Source: RPRB01 sp035501615 (lineage in GTDB: Bacteria > Myxococcota > Myxococcia > Myxococcales > Myxococcaceae). Taken from it: a stretch of DNA of 64,000 nt. This document shows positions 20,470 through 28,979 of this stretch, piece by piece. The stretch spans positions 1 through 64,000 of the forward strand of contig DATJVY010000050.1 in the NCBI GenBank assembly GCA_035501615.1, written 5' to 3'. The first letter of the stretch is position 1; each line of letters begins with the position of its first letter. The translations under genes and the position numbers were made by a program. The notes under the pieces were generated by a model. That model searched no databases. It had not been told where the DNA came from and worked only from the letters and a program-made list of their open reading frames with translations.

Positions 20470-21885
20470 GTGTTACGCAGCGCCGGTGTGGAGTCCGATG
20501 CTCCGTCTTCCCCCGGACCCGCGCCCGGCAGCGTCCCGGCGACCCTGACCTGGCCGGGAGCCGGACGGTTCTGGGGTGTCGCCCTGCTCACCGGGCTCAG
20601 CGCCGGGGGCGGGGCGATCGTCCTCACCCGCCTGCTGGAGTGGGTGCAGCGGAGCGTCTGGGGCGGGGCGGGGACGGAGATCCTCCCCGTCGCCTCCGCC
20701 GCCTCTCCGGCCCGCCACGTTCTCGCCCTCCTCGGAGCCGGGGTGGTCACCGGGCTCGGCCAGCTGCTGCTGGTCCGGCTCACCAGCGGAAACGGGATCG
20801 ACATCACCACGGCCATCTGGTTCTCGGGAGGCCGGCTGCCGAAGCTCCGGACCCTGGGCAGCGCCACCCTCTCCGAGATCATCGTCGGGATGGGAGCGTC
20901 GCTCGGCCGCGAGGGCGGCCCGAAGCAGGCGGCGGGGGTTGCCGCGAATCTCCTCTCCGACCTCGCCGCCCTCTCCGACGAGCAACGGCGCCTGCTGGTC
21001 GCCTGCGGCGCGGGAGCCGGCCTGGCGGCCGCCTACGGCGTCCCGCTCGGAGGAGCCCTCTTCGCGCTCGAGGTCCTCCGGGGGATGCTCGCCCTGCGCC
21101 TCATCCTGCCGGCGCTGTTCACCTCGGTGATCGCGGCGGCGGTGTCATGGCTCGTCCTGCCCAACGCCCCCACCTACCACCTGCCGAGCTTCGCCCATGC
21201 TCCGGGTGGGCTGGCGCTGGCCGCGATCATCGGGCCGTGCGCCGGCCTGGCCTCGGTGGGGTACGTGCGGGCGATCTCCTGGGCGGATCGCGGAAGGCCC
21301 CGGGGAACGCGGCGGATCCTCGCGCCGGTGGTGGTGCTCGGCCTCCTCGGCCTCGTGTCGGTCCGCTACCCCCAGCTGCTCGGGAACGGCAGGGACGTCT
21401 CGGAGCTCGTCTTCAACGGCGCCCTCACCTCGACCTCGCTGCTCCTCGCGCTGCTGGTGCTGAAGCCGCTGGCGACGGTCCTCTGCGTCCGGAGCGGTGC
21501 GCCGGGAGGGCTCTTCACGCCCTCCCTGACCTTCGGGGCCCTGCTCGGAGCGAGCCTCGGCTCGGCCGCGGCGTCGGTGGTGCCCCACCTGTCCATCGGG
21601 CTCGGCGCTCTGCTCGGGGCCGCCGCGGTGCTGGCCGCGACCACCCAGGGCCCGCTCTCGGCGACGGTGCTGGTGCTGGAGCTGTCCGATCGCGACCGGT
21701 CGCTCATCGCTCCGGTCCTGCTGGCGGTGATCTCTGCCACCCTGGTCTCCCGGACGCTGGAGCCCAGGAGCATCTACGACGCGCGCCTCGACGAGGCCCA
21801 GGTCCGGGCAAAGCTCGCCGGACGCAACGCGGCTGCAGGGGCCGCCCCGACGGTCCCCGGCGAAGGGCCCGGCCGATCCTCCTGA
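20470..21885 (+). CDS. ClC-family chloride channel/transporter
   Basis: 471 aa polytopic inner-membrane protein. ClC signatures: GNGIDITTAIW (selectivity region, GSGIP in most), GREGGPKQAAG carrying the gating glutamate, and GAPGGLFTPSLTFGALLGASLG. About a dozen hydrophobic segments; no CBS domains after the channel, the bacterial ClcA arrangement. GTG 20470 or GTG 20488 could start it; the first ~35 residues are proline-rich and not conserved. Likely Cl-/H+ exchange in acid resistance or ion balance. Confidence 0.88.
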   Translation: MLRSAGVESDAPSSPGPAPGSVPATLTWPGAGRFWGVALLTGLSAGGGAIVLTRLLEWVQRSVWGGAGTEILPVASAASPARHVLALLGAGVVTGLGQLLLVRLTSGNGIDITTAIWFSGGRLPKLRTLGSATLSEIIVGMGASLGREGGPKQAAGVAANLLSDLAALSDEQRRLLVACGAGAGLAAAYGVPLGGALFALEVLRGMLALRLILPALFTSVIAAAVSWLVLPNAPTYHLPSFAHAPGGLALAAIIGPCAGLASVGYVRAISWADRGRPRGTRRILAPVVVLGLLGLVSVRYPQLLGNGRDVSELVFNGALTSTSLLLALLVLKPLATVLCVRSGAPGGLFTPSLTFGALLGASLGSAAASVVPHLSIGLGALLGAAAVLAATTQGPLSATVLVLELSDRDRSLIAPVLLAVISATLVSRTLEPRSIYDARLDEAQVRAKLAGRNAAAGAAPTVPGEGPGRSS

Positions 21886-21983
21886 GTCCGCCCGCCCGTG
21901 CCCGGAGCGACCATCGCCGGCCCGACACCCGCGGCCCCGGGTGGGCTGGCCTCGGCGCCCCCGCGGAGCGAGACTCGATCGGC

Positions 21984-22373
21984 GTGCGCTGGACCGCGTT
22001 CATCCCCTGGTGCGCAACGGCCCTGGGCGTCCTCCTCGGGCCGGGCTGCGCCTCTCCCAGCGGTCCAGCGCAGCCTCAGGCCTTCGCCCGCTCTCCGCTC
22101 TTCCCCTTCGAGGATGCGCCGCATCCGAACTCGCGCGAGCAGCTTGTGCAGGCGCTCGAGGACCGGGGGTTCCTCCCCAAGGAGCGCGAGCCGGGAACGG
22201 AGCTCAACGCGTCCGTCCGGGCCTTCCAGCGCTCGGAGGGGCTCCCCCAGACGGGCTGGCCCGACGACGAGACGCTGCGGCGACTCGGCATCGACCCGCG
22301 CACCCGGGACTCGTCACTCTGGCCCTTCCAGAGCCCACCGCCGTCGGCGACGGCGGTCGGCGTGGGCCACTGA
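21984..22373 (+). CDS. lipoprotein with peptidoglycan-binding domain
   Basis: 129 aa. GTG 21984 begins a signal peptide (VRWTAFIPWCATALGVLLGPGC) with Cys23 as the probable lipidated residue; the GPGC lipobox is slightly off consensus. The body holds one PG_binding_1-like repeat: REQLVQALEDRGFLP, ASVRAFQRSEGLPQTGWPDDETLRRLGI. It would be membrane-anchored and hold peptidoglycan. No catalytic domain is attached, so it is a binding module only. Confidence 0.65.
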   Translation: MRWTAFIPWCATALGVLLGPGCASPSGPAQPQAFARSPLFPFEDAPHPNSREQLVQALEDRGFLPKEREPGTELNASVRAFQRSEGLPQTGWPDDETLRRLGIDPRTRDSSLWPFQSPPPSATAVGVGH

Positions 22374-22468
22374 GGCTCCGGGCGGCGGCCGCCACCCGGG
22401 CGCCATCGGATGGGCCGTCCACTTTGACGTTGACCCCCGAACGACGGCTGCCCGAGGCTCGCCGGACG

Positions 22469-22990
22469 ATGCGCCTCCGCTGGGTGTTGCCCCTCGTCCT
22501 CACGGCGTCCTGCGTGCAGGGATTCAACAAGGTTGCGCTCAAGCACTGGTATCCCCCGCCGGACACCGACACCCTGCAGCTCTGCACCGGGGATCGGGCC
22601 AGCCGCTGCACCGACGACGCGCTGAAGCTGATCGACCCCTCGGTCGAGGAGAAGCAGCCGGACCGGGCGGCGCACCTCCTCGGAGCGGCGTGCGAGCAGG
22701 GCGACGCCCGCGCCTGCTCCACCCTCGACACCCGCTTCACCGCACCGAAGCGTCTCGACCCGATCGAACCGTACGGGGTGGGCATGCCGCACGCCTCCGA
22801 CTCGTACGGGGAGATCGCCTGCACCATCACTGTCGCCGGAGAGGCCATCCGCTGCCGCAGCCTGCGGAACGGTGGTCACAACGCGAGCTACATCGAGGCG
22901 CTGCTCAAGATGCACTTCACCCCGGCGAAGCTCGACGGGCAGCCGTTCGAGAGCGAGTACATCGAGCGCTACTACATCCAGGGGTACTGA
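22469..22990 (+). CDS. lipoprotein with TonB-C-terminus-like domain
   Basis: 173 aa. MRLRWVLPLVLTASC gives a clean lipobox (LTASC). A Sel1/TPR-like cysteine-containing stretch (DRAAHLLGAACEQGDARACSTL) precedes a C-terminal domain (GEIACTITVAGEAIRCRSLRNGG..., YIEALLKMHFTPAKLDGQPFESEYIERYYIQGY) that resembles the TonB C-terminal fold. It may be an envelope protein similar to energy-transducer tails common in myxobacteria. The gene ends immediately before the 63-bp tandem repeat. Confidence 0.65.
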   Translation: MRLRWVLPLVLTASCVQGFNKVALKHWYPPPDTDTLQLCTGDRASRCTDDALKLIDPSVEEKQPDRAAHLLGAACEQGDARACSTLDTRFTAPKRLDPIEPYGVGMPHASDSYGEIACTITVAGEAIRCRSLRNGGHNASYIEALLKMHFTPAKLDGQPFESEYIERYYIQGY

Positions 22991-23113
22991 GCCGGCATCC
23001 GCCGCGCGAGCCTGCGCGGCGTCATCGGCGTCCCCCCTGACGCGGGGGGCTGAGCTGGCATCCGCCGCGCGAGCCTGCGCGGCGTCATCGGCGTCCCCCG
23101 TGGCGCGGGGGGC
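22988..23113. repeat. 63-bp direct tandem repeat, two copies, each with two hairpins
   Basis: Copy 1 22988-23050, copy 2 23051-23113, differing at only a few positions (C/T near the start; CCTGA versus CGTGG in the loop). Each holds GCCGCGC-GAGCCT-GCGCGGC and a C-run/G-run hairpin (CCCCC ... GGGGGG). The first copy begins with the TGA of the lipoprotein gene, so it probably works as a duplicated transcription terminator; it could instead be a mobile hairpin repeat. Confidence 0.7.
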
Positions 23114-23245
23114 CGAGGCCCGGACCCCGGGGGAGATGGCGCGCGGTGGACATGGCGCGCCGGATCTCCGCGTTCGGCCGTGGCGGGGCCGTTACGCTTC
23201 GCGATGGAGGACGCCGGGAGGATGCCCTCCGGATGGGAAGGCCCC

Positions 23246-23683
23246 ATGTACTCCGTGATCCTGGCAGCGGTGGACGCGAGCCCGCGCGCCGACGGCGTGG
23301 TCGCGACGGCCCTGGCGATCGCCGAGCGATTCGACGGGAGGGTTCACCTCTTCCGTGCGGTGGACTCTCCCCCGGCCATTCCTCCGGCCGCGGCCACCTC
23401 GCCCGACCCCGTGCCCGGGATGCTCGAGGCCCGGGCTCGGAACGCGCTGAAGACGCTCGCCGCCGGACGCGCCCGCATCGTGGTGGAGGAGCCGGACCTC
23501 GCCACCTCCCATCCGTGGCGCGCCATCCTGGCGGCTGCCGAGCGCCTCCACGCCGAGCTCATCGTCGTGGGGAGCCACGGCTTCGAGGGGTGGGATCGGG
23601 TGATCGGGACCAACGCCGCCAGGGTGGCGGACCGCGCACGCTGCCACGTGCTGGTGGTTCACGAGCCCCCGGGGTTCCCCTGA
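23246..23683 (+). CDS. universal stress protein, UspA family
   Basis: 145 aa, single Usp domain. MYSVILAAVDASPRADGVVATALAIAERF at the start, and the nucleotide-binding pattern VVGSHGFEGWDRVIGTNAARVADRARCHVLVVHEP at the end (G-x2-G-x9-G-T variant, so ATP binding is plausible). ATG 23246 is used because GGGAAGG precedes it; the upstream in-frame ATGs are less well placed. Its last 25 bp overlap the end of the convergent SPFH-lipoprotein gene. Confidence 0.82.
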   Translation: MYSVILAAVDASPRADGVVATALAIAERFDGRVHLFRAVDSPPAIPPAAATSPDPVPGMLEARARNALKTLAAGRARIVVEEPDLATSHPWRAILAAAERLHAELIVVGSHGFEGWDRVIGTNAARVADRARCHVLVVHEPPGFP

Positions 23684-24576
23684 ACGTCCCTCGCCCGCTC
23701 GCCGGTGTCGGCCGTGGGTGCCTGCACAGGCGCGGGCGCGATGGTGGAGGTCGGAGTGGCGCGATGGCGGGCCGGAGGGACGACCGTTCCCACGCCGCCG
23801 GAGTTCATGAGCAGCGCCTGGTTCCCCGCCCCGGGCCCGAGCACGACGGTCTTCGAGTTCTGTGACTCGGCCAGCTTGCCCAACTGCTGGATCTGCTCGA
23901 ACTCCAATACCTGTGGACTGAGGCTGGCGGTGACGATCCGGTTGTAGTCGGAGATCCCCTGCGCCTCGATGCGCTGCTGCTCGGCACGGGCCTTCGTCAC
24001 CTCGAGCACGTAGCGCATCTTCAGCACCTCCTGCTCGGCAGCGAGCTTCTGGTCGATGGCGGCGCGGATCGCGTCCGGTAGCTCCACGTTGCGGATCAGG
24101 ACCGCCTCGAGGGCCAGGTGGTGGCCCTCGATCTTCGCCCGGGTCCCCTCGCGGATCTGCCGCTCGATGACGTCACGCTTGGTCGAGTAGATCTCCTCGG
24201 GGGTGTACTGGCCGATGACCCGGCGCGCCTCGGAGCGCAGCACGGGCTCGATGATCTTCGGGTAGTACTCGGGCCCGATCTCTTTGTGCAGGGCCACGAC
24301 CTCCGAGGGAACCAGCCGGTAGCGCACCGAGGCGTCCAGCTTCAGGGTCAGGCCGTTCACCGCGATGACGGTGAGCACCTCGTCGTGGCTCATCACCCGG
24401 GTGTCGTAGACGTACATCTCGTTGCCCCACCAGACGCCCTCCCGGCCCTCGCCGTAGACCTGGTCCTGGGTTCCTCCGCTCGACTTCCAGAGGACCCCGA
24501 CCTTGCCGGGTCCGATGGTGGCGCAGCCCAGCGCGGGACCGACGAGGAGCAGCAACAGCACGAAGCGAGCGTTCAT
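23659..24576 (-). CDS. SPFH/prohibitin-domain lipoprotein, larger of a tandem pair
   Basis: 305 aa. Signal peptide MNARFVLLLLLVGPALGC with Cys18 as candidate lipid site, then an SPFH (band 7) domain: GKVGVLWKSSGG, MSHDEVLTVIAVNGLTLKLDASVRYRLVP, IEPVLRSEARRVIGQYTPEEIYSTKRDVIERQI, ALEAVLIRNVELPDAIRAAIDQKLAAEQE, followed by a coiled coil and a Pro/Ala-rich tail. ATG 24576 overlaps the stop of the upstream paralogue (ATGA). Prohibitins are usually TM-anchored scaffolds; a lipid anchor would put this one in the periplasm or on the outer membrane. Function unproven. Confidence 0.8.
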   Translation of the reverse strand: MNARFVLLLLLVGPALGCATIGPGKVGVLWKSSGGTQDQVYGEGREGVWWGNEMYVYDTRVMSHDEVLTVIAVNGLTLKLDASVRYRLVPSEVVALHKEIGPEYYPKIIEPVLRSEARRVIGQYTPEEIYSTKRDVIERQIREGTRAKIEGHHLALEAVLIRNVELPDAIRAAIDQKLAAEQEVLKMRYVLEVTKARAEQQRIEAQGISDYNRIVTASLSPQVLEFEQIQQLGKLAESQNSKTVVLGPGAGNQALLMNSGGVGTVVPPARHRATPTSTIAPAPVQAPTADTGERARDVQGNPGGS

Positions 24577-25376
24577 GGAGTTTCCTCCGGGAGGAGCAGG
24601 ACGGGAGAGGCGGTGATCTCCACCGCCGTCCCCGGCGAGGTGAGAAGGCGCTCCCAGGCCTCGATCCGCCGGGAGTCGAGGAGCCGTCGATCGAGCGTGG
24701 GAGCCAGCAGCCGGTGCGCGGCATCGATGCCCCGGGCCTCCTCCACCCGCTCGCGGGCGCGCGCACGGGCCAGGTCCAGCCGGTGCCGCTCCTCGAGGAC
24801 CTGCTGGTCCGCGATGGCGGTGGCCTCGATCTCCCGGTTCATCCGCGGGGCATCGACGAACACGCCGCGGAGGAGGACGGAGGTCAGGAGGACGTGGCGG
24901 GGCCGGAGCCGCTCGCGGGCGAGCTCGGTGATCCGCTCCTGGGCCTCGCGCAGCCGCGGGCTGTCCAGCTGGTCCACGCGGTAGGTCGCGAGGATGCGCC
25001 GGACCGTGCTCTGGACCACCGGACGGACGACGACCTCGTGGTAGTCCGGTCCGATCTCCCGGGCCAGGGCGACCAGCTCCTCGGGGACCAGCCGGTAGGT
25101 GACCAGCGAGGCGCGCAGCTGCAGCGCCGCGCCGTCGCTGGAGAGCCCCACCAGGTCCTCGTCGTGCTCCTGCTGGCGGAGGTCGTAGAGTTCCGACTCG
25201 GAGAAGAAGCCCGTCCAGTGACGGCCCTCGCCGAGTGCCTTCGGGTCCGTTCCCGAGGGATGGAGCACGACCGCGCCCTCACCCGGAGGCACGGTGGCGC
25301 AGGCCGAGACCCCGAGGAGCACGAGGAGCCACGCCCCGCCGCGGGGCCTGAGGCAGGAGGACGGCACGGCCCTCAC
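24573..25376 (-). CDS. SPFH-like lipoprotein, smaller paralogue
   Basis: 267 aa. N-terminal signal with lipobox VSAC (LLVLLGVSAC). The same sequence order as its downstream neighbour is visible: LQLRASLVTYRLVPEELVALAREIGPDYHEVVVRPVVQSTVRRILATY aligns with LKLDASVRYRLVPSEVVALHKEIGPEYYPKIIEPVLRSEARRVIGQY, showing tandem duplication. The C-terminal coiled coil is shorter. GTG 25376 is the likely start. The two proteins probably form a hetero-oligomer, as prohibitin pairs do; that is inference. Confidence 0.75.
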   Translation of the reverse strand: MRAVPSSCLRPRGGAWLLVLLGVSACATVPPGEGAVVLHPSGTDPKALGEGRHWTGFFSESELYDLRQQEHDEDLVGLSSDGAALQLRASLVTYRLVPEELVALAREIGPDYHEVVVRPVVQSTVRRILATYRVDQLDSPRLREAQERITELARERLRPRHVLLTSVLLRGVFVDAPRMNREIEATAIADQQVLEERHRLDLARARARERVEEARGIDAAHRLLAPTLDRRLLDSRRIEAWERLLTSPGTAVEITASPVLLLPEETP

Positions 25377-25449
25377 TCTGCACCAGCCGGCTCCGGGAAG
25401 AGAACGCGCCCCGCCGCGCCGTCGTGTGAACGTCAGCGAACGTTCCAGG

Positions 25450-25465
25450 GCCCCGGATCCGGGGC
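25450..25465. repeat. perfect 16-bp palindrome in divergent promoter region
   Basis: GCCCCGGATCCGGGGC, a gapless palindrome in the 207-bp region between the SPFH pair and the receiver-only regulator; a second palindrome GAACGTTC lies 14 bp to its left. Possible operator; nothing else recognised there. Confidence 0.3.
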
Positions 25466-25583
25466 GATGTTCCCGTCCCGGGGGCCGTTCACTGCCGGAA
25501 GAACGGTCCGGGCCGTCGCTCCCGGCCCCCGGAAGGGGTTCCTAGCTTCGGCGATTCGGGAGGAGGGAGTTCCCGGCACTGCC

Positions 25584-26039
25584 ATGAGTTCCGAGCTCGA
25601 GAGCCCGCCCCCGTCCTCGGAGGAGGGGGCGGAGGAGACGGTCGAGCCCCGGCGCCGGGTGGAGCCGGGGCGTCGCTCGGTCCTCGTGGTCGAGGACGAT
25701 CCCGCCCAGCGGGCGATGCTGGTCGAGCTCATCTCGCTGTGGGGCTACCGGACCGTGGCGGTCGGCAGCGCCGAGGAGGCCGAGGCGCTGGTCCAGCAGG
25801 CGGGGGCGCTCGACGTCGCGGTGGTGGACGTGTTCCTCCCGGGGGAGAGCGGGGTCCAGCTCATCACCCGGCTGCGGGAGCGCTTCCCTGACTCGGTGCT
25901 CATCGGCATCTCGGCCCTGTCGACCGCGGCCACGGCGCGCCGCTGCAAGGGCATCGGCGCCGACCTCTTCATCGGCAAGCCGCTCGAGCCGGCCCGCCTC
26001 GCCGAGGCGCTCCGGAGCCAGCACCGGAGCTGGCACTAG
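25584..26039 (+). CDS. response regulator, receiver domain only
   Basis: 151 aa. A ~30-residue acidic/proline-rich N-terminus precedes a full receiver domain: SVLVVEDDPAQRAMLVELI (acid pair), VAVVDVFLPGESG (phospho-Asp in VVDV), IGISALS and FIGKPLEPARLAEAL (conserved Lys). No output domain. ATG 25584 has GGAGGGAG upstream. No kinase gene is adjacent, so it is an orphan and would act by protein-protein contacts or as a phosphate relay. Confidence 0.85.
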   Translation: MSSELESPPPSSEEGAEETVEPRRRVEPGRRSVLVVEDDPAQRAMLVELISLWGYRTVAVGSAEEAEALVQQAGALDVAVVDVFLPGESGVQLITRLRERFPDSVLIGISALSTAATARRCKGIGADLFIGKPLEPARLAEALRSQHRSWH

Positions 26040-26062
26040 CGCGCCCCGCGCCGTCGTCGCTC

Positions 26063-27085
26063 CTAGGTGCAGTCGAAGAGGATCTTCCCGACGTTCTTCC
26101 GCTCGTGCACGCGGCGGTGCGCGGCGACGCCCTCCGCGAGCGGGTACACGCGGTCGATGCGGGAGCGGACCACTCCCTGGCGCCACAGCGTCATCAGCGC
26201 GTCGAGGGTGGCCCGGAGCTGGACCGACTCGTTCCACAGGTGACCGATGTTGACCCCCGAGATGGTGTGGTTGTGGCTCATCAGCTCGAGTGCGTTCCAG
26301 CGCTTCATGGTCGCCATTCCGGCGGCGACCTTGAGGAGCTTCCGGGACTCGCCGGGCGTCGCGTTCGCCCAGCCGAAGCAGACCAGGTGGCCGATGGGGG
26401 CGAGCACCGAGGTGTTGCGCGCCCACTCGGGGCCGCCGAGCGCGTCGACGATCAGGTCCACACCCCTGCCGTTCGTCAGCCGCTTCACCTCGACGACGTA
26501 GTCCTGCGTCCGGTAGTCGATGGGGTGGTCCACGCCGGCCTCGCGGAGCACCGGGTGCTTCGCGGCCGAGGAGGTCCCGAAGATGGTCACGCCGCCCACT
26601 GCCCGGGCCAGCGCGATGGCGGCGAGCCCCACGCCCCCCGCCGCCATGTGGACCAGCAAGGTCCTTCCCGGCTGGAGCCCGCCGAGGCGGTGGAGCATGT
26701 GATGCGCGGTCAACCAGTTGACCGGCAGCGCGGCCGCCTGGTCCAGGTCCATTCCCGCGGGCAGGGGGATCACGTAGGCCGCGTCGGCGACCGCATGGGT
26801 GGCCTGACCGCGGAAGTGGGTCATCGCCAGCACCTGCGCGCCGACCGCTGGCCCGGTCACTCCGGCCCCCAGCGCGGCGACGGTGCCGCTCACCTCGTAT
26901 CCCATGACCATCGGCGGCCGGGGCGCGTCGGGGTAGAGGCCGACCCGTGCGGTGACGTCGGCGAAGTTGAGTCCGGCACGCGCGACCCGGATGAGGACCT
27001 GGCCGGGACCGGGAACGGGATCGGGCCCCTCCCGGACCTCGAGCACCTCGGGTGGCCCGTAGCGGGTGATGGTCAGAGCACGCAT
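26063..27085 (-). CDS. zinc-independent quinone oxidoreductase-like dehydrogenase (MDR superfamily)
   Basis: 340 aa. N-terminal MRALTITRYGPPEVLEVREGPDPVPGPGQVLIRV and GLNFADVTARVGLYP, then PMVMGYEVSGTVAALGAGV and the NADPH-binding AGGVGLAAIALARAVGG are typical of QOR-type medium-chain reductases. The catalytic-zinc cysteine is absent, as expected for the QOR branch. ATG 27085 has AGGAGG upstream and fits the family start. Likely NADPH-dependent reduction of quinones or enones; substrate unknown. Confidence 0.85.
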   Translation of the reverse strand: MRALTITRYGPPEVLEVREGPDPVPGPGQVLIRVARAGLNFADVTARVGLYPDAPRPPMVMGYEVSGTVAALGAGVTGPAVGAQVLAMTHFRGQATHAVADAAYVIPLPAGMDLDQAAALPVNWLTAHHMLHRLGGLQPGRTLLVHMAAGGVGLAAIALARAVGGVTIFGTSSAAKHPVLREAGVDHPIDYRTQDYVVEVKRLTNGRGVDLIVDALGGPEWARNTSVLAPIGHLVCFGWANATPGESRKLLKVAAGMATMKRWNALELMSHNHTISGVNIGHLWNESVQLRATLDALMTLWRQGVVRSRIDRVYPLAEGVAAHRRVHERKNVGKILFDCT

Positions 27086-27140
27086 TGCGGGCCTCCTACC
27101 ACACGCCGGCGGCTGTCCGGAGTTGCTAAGGTCGGGCGCC

Positions 27141-27686
27141 GTGGAGACGCTCGCTCCCGGGTTCCTGATCGCAATGCCGCAGCTCGGGGACCCGAACTTC
27201 CACCGGACGGTGGTCTTCGTGTTCCAGCATGGTCCGGAGGGCGCGCGAGGGCTGGTGCTCAACCGGCCGGGTCCCTTCACCCTGCGCGAGGTCGCCGACG
27301 GGCAGTCGCTGCCGGTGGCTCCGCGGCTCGCGGCGCAGAAGATCTTCGTCGGAGGACCGGTGGAACCCCAGCGGGGCTTCGTCCTCCACGACCGGACCGG
27401 AGTGGACGAGAAGCAACCCCTCTCCGACGGGCTCTTCCTCTCCGAGACGGTGGACGCGCTGGAGGCCCTGCTCGCCGACTCGGAGGGGAACCTCCGCTTC
27501 TACCTGGGCTACAGCGGCTGGGGCCCCGGACAGCTGGAGAAGGAGCTGGCCGCCGGCGCCTGGCTCTTCACCGAGGTCGCGCCCTCGGCGGTGCTCGGCG
27601 GCTCTCCCCAGACGCTCTGGGATGACACCCTGCGCTCGCTGGGCGTGGACCCGGCCATGCTCCAGCCCGGGGGAGGGATGAACTGA
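27141..27686 (+). CDS. YqgE/AlgH family protein (UPF0301)
   Basis: 181 aa. Starts GTG 27141 with LAPGFLIAMPQLGDPNFHRTVVFVFQHGPEGARGLVLNRP, the family signature, and contains FVGGPVEPQRGFVLHD and RFYLGYSGWGPGQLEKEL. The molecular role of this family is unsettled. The stop TGATG is shared with the bolA start, so it is the first gene of a coupled set. Confidence 0.9.
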   Translation: METLAPGFLIAMPQLGDPNFHRTVVFVFQHGPEGARGLVLNRPGPFTLREVADGQSLPVAPRLAAQKIFVGGPVEPQRGFVLHDRTGVDEKQPLSDGLFLSETVDALEALLADSEGNLRFYLGYSGWGPGQLEKELAAGAWLFTEVAPSAVLGGSPQTLWDDTLRSLGVDPAMLQPGGGMN

Positions 27687-27958
27687 TGCTGGATGCCGCC
27701 ACGCTCGAGTCGCGCATCAAGGCCGCGCTGCCCGATGCCCAGATCGCCATCCGCGACCTCACCGGGACCGGCGACCACTTCGAGGCCCGGGTCGTCTCCG
27801 GGGCCTTCGAGGGCAAGAGCATGGTCGACCAGCACGCCGCGGTGTACGCCCCCCTCCAGGATCTCCTGGACTCGGGCGCCCTGCACGCCCTCGCGTTAAG
27901 GACCTACTCCCCCGAGCAGTGGAAGAAGTTCGGGGCAACCAGGGAAAAGTCGCAATGA
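27686..27958 (+). CDS. bolA: BolA-family protein
   Basis: 90 aa. MLDAATLESRIKAALPDAQIAIRDLTGTGDHFEARVVSGAFEGKSMVDQHAAVYAPLQ fits the BolA fold (helix, two strands, helix-turn-helix-like H/V motif) with a conserved His (DQHAAVY) that ligates the shared [2Fe-2S] cluster in BolA-glutaredoxin complexes. The ATG shares its A with the yqgE stop. Its partner Grx4 is encoded immediately downstream with an ATGA overlap. Confidence 0.88.
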   Translation: MLDAATLESRIKAALPDAQIAIRDLTGTGDHFEARVVSGAFEGKSMVDQHAAVYAPLQDLLDSGALHALALRTYSPEQWKKFGATREKSQ

Positions 27959-28287
27959 CCCCAGAGCTCAAGGCGCGGTTCGACCGCGAGATCCAGTCGC
28001 ACCCGGTCGTCATCTTCATGAAGGGCAACCCGCTCTTCCCCCGCTGCGGGTTCAGCGCGGCCGCGGTGCAGATCCTCCAGTCCTACGGGGCGGTGCACGG
28101 CATCGACGTGCTGGCCGAGCCCGAGGTGCGCGAGGGCATCAAGGAGTACACCCGCTGGCCCACCATTCCCCAGGTGTTCATCCACGGGAAGTTCGTGGGT
28201 GGCTCGGACATCATCCGGGAGCTGGAGGAGCGCGGCGAGCTGAAGGCGCTCATCGACGCAAGGGCAGGGGCGGCTTCCAGCCCGTGA
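27955..28287 (+). CDS. grxD: monothiol glutaredoxin, Grx4/GrxD type
   Basis: 110 aa. Contains the CGFS active site (FPRCGFSAAAVQIL), the glutathione-binding WPTIPQVFIHGKFVGGSDI and a KGN motif (IFMKGNPLFPRCGF), as in iron-sulfur-carrying monothiol glutaredoxins. ATG 27955 overlaps the bolA stop as ATGA; a longer in-frame start is less likely. With BolA it should form the [2Fe-2S] transfer complex in cluster trafficking. Confidence 0.93.
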   Translation: MTPELKARFDREIQSHPVVIFMKGNPLFPRCGFSAAAVQILQSYGAVHGIDVLAEPEVREGIKEYTRWPTIPQVFIHGKFVGGSDIIRELEERGELKALIDARAGAASSP

Positions 28288-28979
28288 GCGAGGCCGACGA
28301 GAAGCAGCTGAGGATCGTCGAGGCGCGGATGAAGCTCCGCGCTCGCTTCTTCGACAAGATGAGGTCCACCCCGGGCGCCTCCGACGGCGAGCCGCTGGGG
28401 AGCGGTCCGCCGAACCGCCACGGCATGCCGCAGGTCCCGGTGGGTCAGCACGTGACCGAGGGCTGGCCGGTTCTGGACCTGGGCACCAAGCCGGACGTCT
28501 CCACCGACCGCTGGACGCTGCGGGTCGACGGCGCCGTGGAGGAGCCCCTCACCCTCGGGTGGAAGGACTTCCTCGCGCTCCCCCAGATCACCGACGTGAG
28601 CGACTTCCACTGCGTCACCACCTGGTCGAAGCTCGACGTCGAGTGGAAGGGGGTCCAGTTCTCGACCATCGCCGCGCTGGCCCGGCCGCTGCCCACCGCG
28701 AGCCACGTGCTGGTGCACGGCCACGACGGCTACACCACCAACCTCCCGCTGGAGGAGGCGCTCAAGGACGACGTGCTCCTGGTGCACACCGCGGAGGGGA
28801 AGCCGCTTCCGCGCGAGCACGGTGGACCGGTGCGGATGATCACCCCCCAGCTGTACGCGTGGAAGGGCTCCAAGTGGATCCAGCGGATCCAGTTCCTCAC
28901 CCATGACCGACCCGGCTTCTGGGAGACCCGCGGCTACAGCAACACCGCCCATCCCTGGCGGGACGACCGGTACTCCTGA
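28284..28979 (+). CDS. molybdopterin-dependent oxidoreductase, sulfite-oxidase-like
   Basis: 231 aa soluble protein with the Oxidored_molyb core: RVDGAVEEPLTLGWKDFLALP, DFHCVTTWSKLDVEWKGV with Cys110 as molybdenum ligand, GHDGYTTNLPLEEAL and GGPVRMITPQLYAWKGSKWIQRIQF. No twin-arginine signal is visible, so it is probably cytoplasmic, unlike MsrP (YedY). GTG 28284 overlaps the grxD stop (GTGA). Substrate unknown; operon membership with BolA/Grx is a hint of redox stress function only. Confidence 0.85.
   Translation: MSEADEKQLRIVEARMKLRARFFDKMRSTPGASDGEPLGSGPPNRHGMPQVPVGQHVTEGWPVLDLGTKPDVSTDRWTLRVDGAVEEPLTLGWKDFLALPQITDVSDFHCVTTWSKLDVEWKGVQFSTIAALARPLPTASHVLVHGHDGYTTNLPLEEALKDDVLLVHTAEGKPLPREHGGPVRMITPQLYAWKGSKWIQRIQFLTHDRPGFWETRGYSNTAHPWRDDRYS

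Noticed and set aside
23041..23113. Second copy of the 63-bp repeat as a small CDS
   Set aside because: No start with a ribosome site and the sequence is a near-copy of the preceding hairpin unit.
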